From: Lachnospiraceae bacterium UBA7027 | GTDB lineage: Bacteria > Bacillota > Clostridia > Lachnospirales > Lachnospiraceae | Length of the DNA stretch: 6,578 nucleotides | Reading direction: 5' to 3' | Assembly: GCA_002494135.1 (NCBI GenBank) | Contig: DLBG01000030.1 | Span: forward strand, 1 to 6,578 | Part shown: positions 1 through 5,719 of the stretch, in pieces | Layout of the letters: every line of letters starts with the position of its first letter | How positions within the stretch are numbered: the stretch's first letter is position 1 | Notes under the pieces: generated by a model | The model's database searches: none | Told to the model about the DNA's origin: nothing | Seen by the model: the letters and a program-made list of their open reading frames with translations, nothing else | Position numbers and translations under genes: made by a program

Positions 1-269
1 GATTTCGGTGCATTCATCGATCTCGGCGGAATTGACGGACTTCTTCACATCTCCGAGATGAGCTGGGGACGTATCGAGAATCCCAAGAAGTTATTCAAGG
101 TTGGCGATACCGTATCCGTTAAGATCAAAGAGATTAACGGAAATAAAATCGCTCTTACCGCTAAATTTGATGATGCAAATCCCTGGAAGGATGCAGCAAG
201 CAAATATTCCGTAGGCGCAGTTGTTACCGGTAAGGTAGCAAGAATGACCGATTTCGGTGCATTCATCGA
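1..269 (+). repeat. Exact 20-base direct repeat inside tandem S1 domains (1-20 and 250-269)
   Basis: The 20-mer gatttcggtgcattcatcga occurs at 1-20 and again at 250-269, 249 bases (83 codons) apart and in the same frame. It encodes DFGAFI plus the next two bases in each S1 domain. It reflects internal domain duplication in rpsA and is not a mobile repeat. The surrounding sequence has diverged. Confidence 0.8.
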
Positions 270-498
270 ACTTGAACCCGGTGTAGACGCTCTGCTTCAC
301 GTATCCCAGATTTCCAAGGATCATGTAGAGAAGCCCTCCGATGTATTAAACAAGGGTGACGAAGTTACCGCAAAGATTGTTGACTTCAACGAAGCAAGCC
401 AGAAGATCAGCCTTTCCGTAAAGGCATTGCTTGCTCCCGAAGCTTCCGAGGAAGAAGCTGCAGAGGAAGCGAATGAAGCTCCCGTAAGCGAAGAATAA
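1..498 (+). CDS. rpsA: 30S ribosomal protein S1, C-terminal part (5' end outside window)
   Basis: S1 binds mRNA and helps it onto the 30S subunit. Frame 1 is open from the first base to TAA at 496-498, giving 165 residues of a longer protein. The first ~60 residues are most of one S1 domain, starting inside the strand DFGAFIDLGGIDGLLHISEM and ending at NPW, a signature seen at domain junctions in S1 proteins. A second complete S1 domain follows (about residues 68-143: YSVGAVVTGKVARMTDFGAF, then VDALLHVSQIS, ending KISLSVKAL). The last ~20 residues are an acidic Glu/Ala-rich tail, common at the end of Firmicute S1 homologues. The tandem domains and NPW favour RpsA over single-domain S1 proteins such as general stress protein 13 or PNPase. 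The start and the number of upstream domains cannot be seen. A terminator follows at once. Confidence 0.88.
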   Translation, partial: DFGAFIDLGGIDGLLHISEMSWGRIENPKKLFKVGDTVSVKIKEINGNKIALTAKFDDANPWKDAASKYSVGAVVTGKVARMTDFGAFIELEPGVDALLHVSQISKDHVEKPSDVLNKGDEVTAKIVDFNEASQKISLSVKALLAPEASEEEAAEEANEAPVSEE

Positions 499-519
499 GA
501 TTTATTCCATCAAACATTT

Positions 520-549
520 TGCCCTCGGCATTTTGCCGGGGGCATTTTT
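520..549 (+). terminator. Rho-independent terminator of rpsA
   Basis: The stem GCCCTCGGC (521-529) pairs with GCCGGGGGC (535-543) over 9 bp with one U-G wobble and a 5-base loop. An extra T-A pair (520/544) closes it, and a run of five T follows (545-549). It starts 21 bases after the rpsA stop codon. The T run is short, so some readthrough into cheR is possible. Confidence 0.82.
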
Positions 550-597
550 ATCAACAAAAGAACGCACAGAGCGTAAGTGAAGGATAAGAAAGACAGA

Positions 598-1368
598 ATG
601 GAAGGTTCCTTCGAAATCTTTAAAAACTCCATATACCGAATGACCGACATTGATTTAAGCTGCTATAAAGAGCGCCAGATGAAACGCCGGATTGATTCGT
701 ATGCCGAGAATAAAGGCTGTGGGGACTATGACGGTTTCATAATGTTTCTGCGAAAAGACCCGGATGCCCTTGCATCGTTTGTGGATTACATTACCATCAA
801 TGTTTCGGAATTTTTCCGCAATCCGGAACAGTGGGAATACCTCGAAAAAGAAGTGATTCCGAAGTTTACTTCCAAATCGAAAGTCCGCATTTGGTCGGCC
901 GCCTGTTCGACGGGAGACGAACCGTACACGCTTGCCATGCTGTTTTTAAAATACCTGCCCAGAATCCGCTTCTCCATTACGGCAACGGATATCGACGATT
1001 TAAGCCTTGCAGCGGCAAGAGAGGGCATCTATTCCGCCAAAAGCATAAAGGGTGTTCCGGAAGAGTTTATGGGCTGTTTTACGAAGACCGAAAACGATAA
1101 GTATGTAATTGCACCGGAAATCAGGAAATGCGTGAATTTTAAAAAGCATAATCTTTTAAAAGACGAATTTCCGAGAAATATGGATCTGATTGTATGCAGA
1201 AACGTACTGATCTATTTTACGGAGGAGAAGAAAGAAGAACTGTTTTCGCAGTTCCATGATTCGCTCGGACACGGCGGAGTTCTGTTTTTGGGGAATACGG
1301 AGCAGATGATGGATTATCGCAAATCGGGCTATTCAAGACTTGCATCATTTTTCTATGAGAAACTGTAG
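598..1368 (+). CDS. cheR: CheR-type chemoreceptor glutamate methyltransferase
   Basis: CheR uses S-adenosylmethionine to methylate glutamates on chemoreceptors (MCPs), which sets adaptation in chemotaxis; it is cytosolic. With the ATG start it is 256 residues. Residues 1-65 form the helical CheR N-terminal domain (basic KERQMKRRID), followed by NVSEFFRN (68-75), a conserved CheR segment. The methyltransferase domain carries WSAACSTGDEPYT (from 99), a variant of the usual GCSTGEEP SAM loop. It also has ATDID (129-133, acidic ribose-binding strand), NLL, and CRNVLIYF (200-207), a hallmark of the family. ATG 598 is chosen because MEGSFEIFK matches the usual clostridial CheR N-terminus and AAGGA lies upstream (580-584, 13 bases away, rather far). 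GTG 577 is in frame and would add seven residues but has no clear ribosome site. No other chemotaxis gene is visible nearby, and no sigma-D-like promoter was found in the 77-99 bases upstream. Confidence 0.9.
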   Translation: MEGSFEIFKNSIYRMTDIDLSCYKERQMKRRIDSYAENKGCGDYDGFIMFLRKDPDALASFVDYITINVSEFFRNPEQWEYLEKEVIPKFTSKSKVRIWSAACSTGDEPYTLAMLFLKYLPRIRFSITATDIDDLSLAAAREGIYSAKSIKGVPEEFMGCFTKTENDKYVIAPEIRKCVNFKKHNLLKDEFPRNMDLIVCRNVLIYFTEEKKEELFSQFHDSLGHGGVLFLGNTEQMMDYRKSGYSRLASFFYEKL

Positions 1369-1378
1369 GAAGTGCGAA

Positions 1379-1440
1379 TTCCGAGAGCATAAGAGAAACA
1401 AAAAAAGCCGGGGAACACCCGGCTTTTTGAATGCTCTGAA
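1379..1440. terminator. Bidirectional terminator between convergent cheR and exonuclease-like gene
   Basis: The GC stem GCCGGG (1407-1412) pairs with CCCGGC (1418-1423) around loop GAACA. It is flanked by an A tract (1401-1406) and a T tract (1424-1428), so it can terminate in both directions. An outer inverted repeat encloses it: AGAGCAT (1384-1390) pairs with ATGCTCT (1431-1437). TTC (1379-1381) and GAA (1438-1440) extend that arm across a 2-base bulge. The hairpin lies between the stop codons of cheR (1368) and the minus-strand gene (1443). Confidence 0.88.
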
Positions 1441-2550
1441 TTATTCGTCTTCGGCAATCGCCATATACTGAAGCACATGTTCCGCATATTGGTTGAAACT
1501 CTGGCGGCTTGTTTTGAACTCGTCCGTCAGCTCGAAGAAGTAGTCGCGGTCACGGAAGCTTCTTTTGAAGAACGGTGTAAACAACGGTTCCCACTGAGGC
1601 AGATAATTCGATACCTTTCTTGTATAGCAGCTTGCGGCGGTGGCCTGACGTCTGTGTGCGGGATCAACGCTTGCGGCTACGGATTTGTGAATCGCCATGT
1701 CTTCATCGGGAAGATAGTAATAATCGCGGTAATTGGAGTAGTAGTATTTCATTTCCTCTTCGTAAAGAGGCACCTTTAAAACACCGTTTCCTCCGTTCCC
1801 CGTAAAATAGCATCCGTTCGCGGAATAGCTTACCGAAACGGGCAGTTCGGACTCGAAACGAAGGCTTAAAACAAGCTCCTGACGTTTCTTTCCGTTGTAA
1901 TCGTTGTAATAGTTTGCCTGAACCTTGGTGACACGAAGCGGCTCGTTGAAAAGATCGGAGAATGCCATGACGGAGAGCAGTTCGAGCATACCCTTTAAGT
2001 CGTCGGCATTATGCAGAAGCAATAGCTTTTCGTTTTCCTCGTTGTGATCGCAGGCATAATCGTGATAGAAATTAATCAGTTCGCCGCCGGTGTAGCGATC
2101 CTCTCTTTTTACACCCAGGAAGGCTTCAATCGAAGTCTGCTTGCAGTTCTCAAGCTTTAGAAAGTTTTTGTAGGGCTTGATTCTTTTGTATAAATCCACA
2201 CCCTTGTAATCATCAAATTTAAAAGGAATATCATACATTTCGCATTTCTGGGTAAGATAGGGCAGATCGAAACGGTTGCCGTTGAAATGAATGATAAAGC
2301 TGTAGTTTAAGCAATATTCGAGGAAGGCATTTAAAACCTGAACTTCCTCATCGTAATTCTCCGCAAGCCACTGAATGGTATGCCATTCGTCGTCGGCAAA
2401 ATAAACACATCCGATTAAGTAGAGATTGGAACTCTTTGCCGTGAAACCGGTTGTTTCGATGTCCAGAAACAGTACCTGTTCGGGTGAGGCAAGATGCTCG
2501 ATCGGATAGGAAGGCTTTACGGAGCCAAGGTCATTAATGATGGTTTTCAT
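1441..2550 (-). CDS. RNase H-fold DEDD exonuclease-like protein (YprB/PF13482-type)
   Basis: The protein is 369 residues. The N-terminal half is a ribonuclease H-like 3'-5' exonuclease fold. FLDIETTGF gives the metal ligands D30 and E32, HFNGNRFDLPYL gives D95, and HNADDL gives H180 and D184. This is the DEDD pattern of the YprB-type family (PF13482), with His four residues before the last Asp where DEDDy enzymes have Tyr. The substrate is unknown; family members are predicted nucleases on DNA or RNA. The C-terminal half (about 200-369) matches no domain I recognise. It is tyrosine-rich (KYYYSNYRDYYYLPDED, 268-284) and mixed beta/helical, with no evident TPR repeats. The ATG complementary to 2548-2550 is chosen because GGAGG (2558-2562) sits 7 bases upstream; the frame stays open 16 codons further but without a better signal. 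The gene is a single unit, convergent with cheR and divergent from rnf. Family confidence is high; biochemical role is not established. Confidence 0.82.
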   Translation of the reverse strand: MKTIINDLGSVKPSYPIEHLASPEQVLFLDIETTGFTAKSSNLYLIGCVYFADDEWHTIQWLAENYDEEVQVLNAFLEYCLNYSFIIHFNGNRFDLPYLTQKCEMYDIPFKFDDYKGVDLYKRIKPYKNFLKLENCKQTSIEAFLGVKREDRYTGGELINFYHDYACDHNEENEKLLLLHNADDLKGMLELLSVMAFSDLFNEPLRVTKVQANYYNDYNGKKRQELVLSLRFESELPVSVSYSANGCYFTGNGGNGVLKVPLYEEEMKYYYSNYRDYYYLPDEDMAIHKSVAASVDPAHRRQATAASCYTRKVSNYLPQWEPLFTPFFKRSFRDRDYFFELTDEFKTSRQSFNQYAEHVLQYMAIAEDE

Positions 2551-2557
2551 TTGGTTT

Positions 2558-2562
2558 CCTCC
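2558..2562 (-). promoter_or_regulatory. Ribosome binding site deciding the exonuclease-like gene start
   Basis: The plus strand reads CCTCC, which is GGAGG on the minus strand, 7 bases before the ATG at 2550-2548. This perfect Shine-Dalgarno core fixes the start at residue MKTIINDLG rather than the in-frame ATG 16 codons upstream. Confidence 0.85.
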
Positions 2563-2578
2563 ATGAAAAACATTCGCC

Positions 2579-2593
2579 GGTCCTGCGCGGACC
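2579..2593. repeat. Perfect 5-bp inverted repeat in the leader of the minus-strand gene
   Basis: GGTCC (2579-2583) and GGACC (2589-2593) are exact inverted repeats around the 5-base loop TGCGC. It is a GC-rich island in an otherwise AT-rich intergenic region. If the -10 element at 2605-2610 is real, it lies at the very 5' end of the transcript, about 20 bases before the ribosome site. It could be an mRNA-stabilising hairpin or an operator half-site pair. Function is inferred only. Confidence 0.45.
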
Positions 2594-2604
2594 AACACTT
2601 AATT

Positions 2605-2610
2605 ATTTTA
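2605..2610 (-). promoter_or_regulatory. Candidate extended -10 element for the minus-strand gene
   Basis: Read on the minus strand, the sequence is TGGTAAAAT: an extended -10 (TGn) followed by TAAAAT, one mismatch from TATAAT. There is no good -35 at 17-18 bases; TTGTGC lies 20 bases upstream. Transcription would begin near 2598, giving a leader of about 48 bases. Confidence 0.45.
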
Positions 2611-2686
2611 CCATATTTCCTGACAGAATTGCACAAAAAAAATATAAAAATCAACATTCCTTGTTGCTTTTTTCCACTATGAAATC

Positions 2687-2723
2687 TTGACAAATGATTG
2701 TATATTTAATAATGGTGTAAAAT
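2687..2723 (+). promoter_or_regulatory. Candidate sigma-A promoter of the rnf operon
   Basis: A perfect -35 TTGACA lies at 2687-2692. The region downstream is AT-rich with several possible -10 elements: AATAAT (2708-2713, 15-base spacer, 5/6 match), TAATGG (2710-2715, 17-base spacer, weak) and TAAAAT (2718-2723, too far from this -35). The exact -10 cannot be chosen by eye. It is the only strong -35 in the 196-base divergent region and lies 54 bases before rnfC. Confidence 0.6.
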
Positions 2724-2730
2724 AGGCAAA

Positions 2731-2737
2731 AAAGGAG
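2731..2737 (+). promoter_or_regulatory. Ribosome binding site of rnfC
   Basis: AAAGGAG ends 9 bases before the ATG at 2747, a near-consensus Shine-Dalgarno sequence that supports this start. Confidence 0.85.
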
Positions 2738-2746
2738 ATTATAACA

Positions 2747-4066
2747 ATGGCAGGATTATCTTTCCATGGCGGAATTCATCCGTTCGAAGGCAAAGAACTG
2801 TCCAAAGACCGTCCCATCAAGGATTACCTTCCCAAAGGAGATCTGGTCTATCCCCTTTCTCAGCATATCGGAGCTCCCGCAAAACCCATTGTGGAAAAAG
2901 GCGATGCTGTGAAGGCAGGACAGAAGATTGCCGAAGCCGGCGGATTCGTTTCTTCCCCCATCTACGCCTCGGTATCCGGTACCGTTAAGGCAATTGAGCC
3001 CAGACGTGTCATTACCGGAGACAATGTCATGAGTATTGTCATCGAGAACGACGGCAAATACGAAGAAGTGGAATATCCCGAGGCAAAGCCCGTGGAGGTT
3101 CTTCTGAAAGAAGAAATCATTGACATGATCAAAGAGGCCGGAGTTGTCGGAATGGGTGGTGCCGGATTCCCGACCCACGTAAAGCTTTCCCCGAAAGAAC
3201 CGGATAAAATCGATTACGTCATCGCAAACTGTTCGGAATGCGAACCGTATCTTACGTCCGATTATCGTAAAATGATTGAGCAACCCGAGAAACTCGTCGA
3301 GGGTCTGTCTATTATTCTGCGTCTTTTTGACAATGCAAGAGGAATTCTTGCAGTGGAGGATAACAAGCCCGACTGTATCAAGATTCTTAAGAAATTAACG
3401 GAAGGCAACGACAAAATCACGGTTGCCACCTTAAAGACCAAATATCCGCAGGGATCCGAGCGTCATTTAATCTATGCCTGCACGGGCCGTGCAATCAATT
3501 CCTCCATGCTTCCCGCAGATGCGGGCTGTGTGGTGAATAACGTGGATACCATTATTGCGGTTTACAATGCGGTAAAAGAGAGAAGACCTTTAATAAAGCG
3601 TATCGTAACCGTAACCGGTGACTGCATTAAAACACCGCAGAACTTTTGCGTTCGTGTAGGTACCAATTATCACGAACTGATTGAAGAAGCGGGCGGATTT
3701 ATTAAAGAGCCCGAGAAAATCGTTTCCGGCGGTCCCATGATGGGCTTTGCGATTTTTGATTTGGACGTTCCCTGTACCAAGACAAGCTCGGCCCTTCTTT
3801 GCTTAAGCAAGGATGAAGTCAGCGCGGCAAAGGAAACGGCCTGCATTAACTGCGGCAGATGCGTCGAAGTATGTCCCGGACGTGTGGTTCCGAGCCGTCT
3901 TGCGGATTTTGCCCAGCATAAGAACAAAGAAGCGTTCGAGAAAGCAAACGGAATGGAATGCTGCGAATGCGGCTGCTGTTCTTACATCTGTCCCGCAAAG
4001 AGACAGTTAACCCAGTCCATTAAGTCGATGAGAAGAATGATTCTCGCAGACAGAAAGAAAAAGTAG
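2747..4066 (+). CDS. rnfC: Rnf complex subunit C (ferredoxin:NAD+ oxidoreductase)
   Basis: RnfC is the peripheral cytoplasmic subunit of the Rnf complex. It holds the NADH/FMN site where electrons from ferredoxin reach NAD+. At 439 residues it has the usual length. The start FHGGIHPFEGKELSKDRPI is typical of the family. Residues about 40-100 form a lipoyl-like sandwich domain (KGDAVKAGQKIAEAGGF, SPIYASVSGTVKAIE). GMGGAGFPTHVK (135-146) is the glycine-rich nucleotide/FMN-binding loop shared with NADH dehydrogenase NuoF, followed by NCSECEPYL. Two [4Fe-4S] sites close the protein: C366, C369, C372, C376-P and C405, C408, C411, C415-P. The second has two additional cysteines, C406 and C410. There is no transmembrane segment. 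It is first in the operon behind a TTGACA promoter; rnfD begins 10 bases after its stop. Confidence 0.96.
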   Translation: MAGLSFHGGIHPFEGKELSKDRPIKDYLPKGDLVYPLSQHIGAPAKPIVEKGDAVKAGQKIAEAGGFVSSPIYASVSGTVKAIEPRRVITGDNVMSIVIENDGKYEEVEYPEAKPVEVLLKEEIIDMIKEAGVVGMGGAGFPTHVKLSPKEPDKIDYVIANCSECEPYLTSDYRKMIEQPEKLVEGLSIILRLFDNARGILAVEDNKPDCIKILKKLTEGNDKITVATLKTKYPQGSERHLIYACTGRAINSSMLPADAGCVVNNVDTIIAVYNAVKERRPLIKRIVTVTGDCIKTPQNFCVRVGTNYHELIEEAGGFIKEPEKIVSGGPMMGFAIFDLDVPCTKTSSALLCLSKDEVSAAKETACINCGRCVEVCPGRVVPSRLADFAQHKNKEAFEKANGMECCECGCCSYICPAKRQLTQSIKSMRRMILADRKKK

Positions 4067-4070
4067 GAGG
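4065..4070 (+). promoter_or_regulatory. Ribosome binding site of rnfD overlapping the rnfC stop
   Basis: AGGAGG, a perfect Shine-Dalgarno, overlaps the last two bases of the rnfC TAG (4064-4066) and lies 6 bases before ATG 4077. This placement suggests translational coupling of rnfC and rnfD. Confidence 0.85.
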
Positions 4071-4076
4071 TAGAAA

Positions 4077-5045
4077 ATGAAGGATATGATGGAAGTTTCA
4101 TCCAATCCCCATGTGCGGTCACGCGTTACAACCTCCTCCATTATGTTTGCTGTTGTAATCGCCCTTCTTCCCGCGACGGGATACGGAATTTTTCGTTTCG
4201 GATGGTATGCAGCGCTTTTAATCGTTGTAACCGTCGGAACCGCAGTGCTGACAGAGCATCTTTTCTGCTTAATCAGTAAAAAGCCCACCACGGTGGGAGA
4301 CGGAAGTGCCATTGTAACGGGCCTTCTGCTTGCATTAAACTTACCGCCTCATCTGCCGATCTGGATTGCCATCTTCGGCGCGGTATTTGCAATCCTTGTA
4401 GTAAAACTTCTCTTCGGAGGTCTCGGTCAGAACTTTATGAACCCTGCCCTCGGAGCAAGATGTTTCCTGGTAATTTCCTTTGCAAGATATATGACCGATT
4501 TTACGACCGATGCCATCACCGGACCGACTCCGCTTGCTCTTTTGAAGGAAGGCTCCCCGGTCAATGTATTTGACATGGTAATCGGACGTACCGGCGGTAC
4601 CATCGGCGAGACCAGTGTGATCGCAATTATCCTTGGTGCCTGCTTCCTGATTTTCTTAGGAGTCATCGATTTAAAAATTCCCGGCACGTTTCTGGTATCT
4701 TTTTCACTGTTCGTTGTAATCTTCGGAAGATCCGGACTTGTGCCTTATCTTACCGGAAGCAGCTCTTCCTTCTTTGATCTGCAGTATTTATGCGGACAGC
4801 TTTCCGGCGGCGGTCTGATGCTCGGTGCGTTTTTCATGGCAACCGATTATACGACGAGACCGATTACGAAGAAGGGTCAATACCTTTACGGTGTTCTGCT
4901 CGGTATCCTGACCGGTATTTTCCGTATTTTCGGACCCGGTGCGGAAGGTGTTTCCTATGCAATTATCATCGGCAACTTACTGGTTCCGCTGATTGAGAAA
5001 ATTACGATGCCGAAGGCCTTCGGGAAAGGAGGCGAGCGAGCATGA
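4077..5045 (+). CDS. rnfD: Rnf complex subunit D, flavinylated membrane protein
   Basis: RnfD is an integral membrane subunit homologous to NqrB. It carries covalent FMN and takes part in coupling electron flow to ion pumping. The 322 residues begin SSNPHVRS, the usual cytoplasmic lead, followed by many hydrophobic helices (for example about 22-40, 43-65, 75-113 as helix pairs, 178-220, 243-260, 265-310). Conserved landmarks include GDGSAIVTGLLLALNLPP, GGLGQNFMNPA and the late FFMATDYTTRPIT. The flavin-attachment motif is DAITGPT (145-151), so T151 would be the FMN-bearing threonine. The family pattern normally has Ala where this protein has P150. Its TGA overlaps the rnfG ATG (ATGA), implying coupling. 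The family call is very firm; the effect of proline is unknown. Confidence 0.95.
   Translation: MKDMMEVSSNPHVRSRVTTSSIMFAVVIALLPATGYGIFRFGWYAALLIVVTVGTAVLTEHLFCLISKKPTTVGDGSAIVTGLLLALNLPPHLPIWIAIFGAVFAILVVKLLFGGLGQNFMNPALGARCFLVISFARYMTDFTTDAITGPTPLALLKEGSPVNVFDMVIGRTGGTIGETSVIAIILGACFLIFLGVIDLKIPGTFLVSFSLFVVIFGRSGLVPYLTGSSSSFFDLQYLCGQLSGGGLMLGAFFMATDYTTRPITKKGQYLYGVLLGILTGIFRIFGPGAEGVSYAIIIGNLLVPLIEKITMPKAFGKGGERA
5025..5032 (+). promoter_or_regulatory. Ribosome binding site of rnfG within the rnfD end
   Basis: AAAGGAGG lies 9 bases before ATG 5042, inside the rnfD codons for GKGGERA. It shows that rnfG starts at the ATGA overlap. Confidence 0.85.
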
Positions 5046-5719
5046 GTAAGACTGCAGCCAAATCTTCGAATCAAAGCCCGGTAACGGGTATCATCAAAGA
5101 CACGCTGATTATTTTTGCAATCACCCTTGTGGCCGGCGGTATTCTCGGATTCGTATATGAACTGACCAAAGCGCCCATCGAGAAGCAGAAACTGCAAAAA
5201 CAGGCCGATGCCTGCTCGGAAGTATTTCTGGTAAATGACGGAGAAGGAAATTATGTGATTCCCGAACCGCTTGATTTTGAACGGATCAACGTAAACCAGA
5301 GTGCCCGTACGGCAGTAGCCGAAGTGATGGATACCAAGGCTGATATCACGGACGTTTACGAAGCCAGAAACATGGATGACGAACTGTACGGTTATGTCAT
5401 TGAAGTAACCACAAAGGAAGGTTACGGCGGAGACATCCGTCTTTACATGGGTGTAACGTTAGACGGTCGTCTTAAGGGTATTTCCATTCTGGAGATTCAT
5501 GAGACTCCCGGACTCGGTATGAGAGCGCCCGAAGTTTTAGTTCCCCAGTTCAGGGACAGAAAAGGACCTGAATTTACGGTAACAAAAAGCGGTGCCGTGG
5601 GAGAGAACGAAATCGATGCCATCACGTCCGCAACCATTACCTCCAAAGCAGTTACCCGCGGTGTCAACTACGGTATGAAATACTTTGAAGAATTAACGAA
5701 AGGAGGGGATGAGCAGTGA
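5042..5719 (+). CDS. rnfG: Rnf complex subunit G, FMN-binding
   Basis: RnfG is a single-span membrane protein with an extracytoplasmic FMN domain, homologous to NqrC, that passes electrons within the Rnf complex. The 225 residues have a short cytoplasmic lead, one helix at about 19-41 (DTLIIFAITLVAGGILGF), then a soluble domain. The FMN-binding domain includes GYGGDIRLYMGV, ETPGLGMRA (154-162) and the attachment motif DAITSAT (192-198), where T198 should carry FMN through a phosphoester bond made by ApbE. The TSAT form is an accepted variant of (S/T)GAT. It is coupled to rnfD upstream (ATGA) and to rnfE downstream (GTGA). No apbE is seen in the window. Confidence 0.95.
   Translation: MSKTAAKSSNQSPVTGIIKDTLIIFAITLVAGGILGFVYELTKAPIEKQKLQKQADACSEVFLVNDGEGNYVIPEPLDFERINVNQSARTAVAEVMDTKADITDVYEARNMDDELYGYVIEVTTKEGYGGDIRLYMGVTLDGRLKGISILEIHETPGLGMRAPEVLVPQFRDRKGPEFTVTKSGAVGENEIDAITSATITSKAVTRGVNYGMKYFEELTKGGDEQ
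5701..5706 (+). promoter_or_regulatory. Ribosome binding site of rnfE, fixing a GTG start
   Basis: AGGAGG lies 9 bases upstream of GTG 5716. A nearby ATG at 5709 is in another frame and only 2 bases from this site, so GTG is the start that opens the RnfE frame. Confidence 0.8.

Noticed and set aside
499..597. Search for a sigma-D flagellar-type promoter for cheR
   Set aside because: No TAAA-N15-GCCGATAT-like sequence is visible; most of the gap is the rpsA terminator.
831..1100. Open frame of 89 codons on the plus strand
   Set aside because: It overlaps cheR in another frame; the CheR frame has all the family motifs.
1477..1779. Plus-strand frame with hydrophobic Val/Ile-rich end, like a small membrane protein
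   Set aside because: It is the reverse reading of the tyrosine-rich coding stretch of the minus-strand gene, and has no ribosome site.
2551..2746. Search for a Rex operator (TTGT...ACAA type) or riboswitch in the divergent region
   Set aside because: No convincing Rex-like palindrome is present; the best dyad (2652-2666) has the opposite half-site order. The leader of rnfC is too short for a riboswitch.
2756..3283. Open frame of 175 codons on the minus strand
   Set aside because: It lies wholly inside rnfC on the opposite strand, has no family resemblance and a Phe/His/Gly-rich composition typical of antisense reading.
5615..5635. TSAT rather than TGAT in the RnfG flavin motif as a possible oddity
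   Set aside because: Ser before Ala-Thr is a known tolerated variant in RnfG-type proteins, so it is not unusual.
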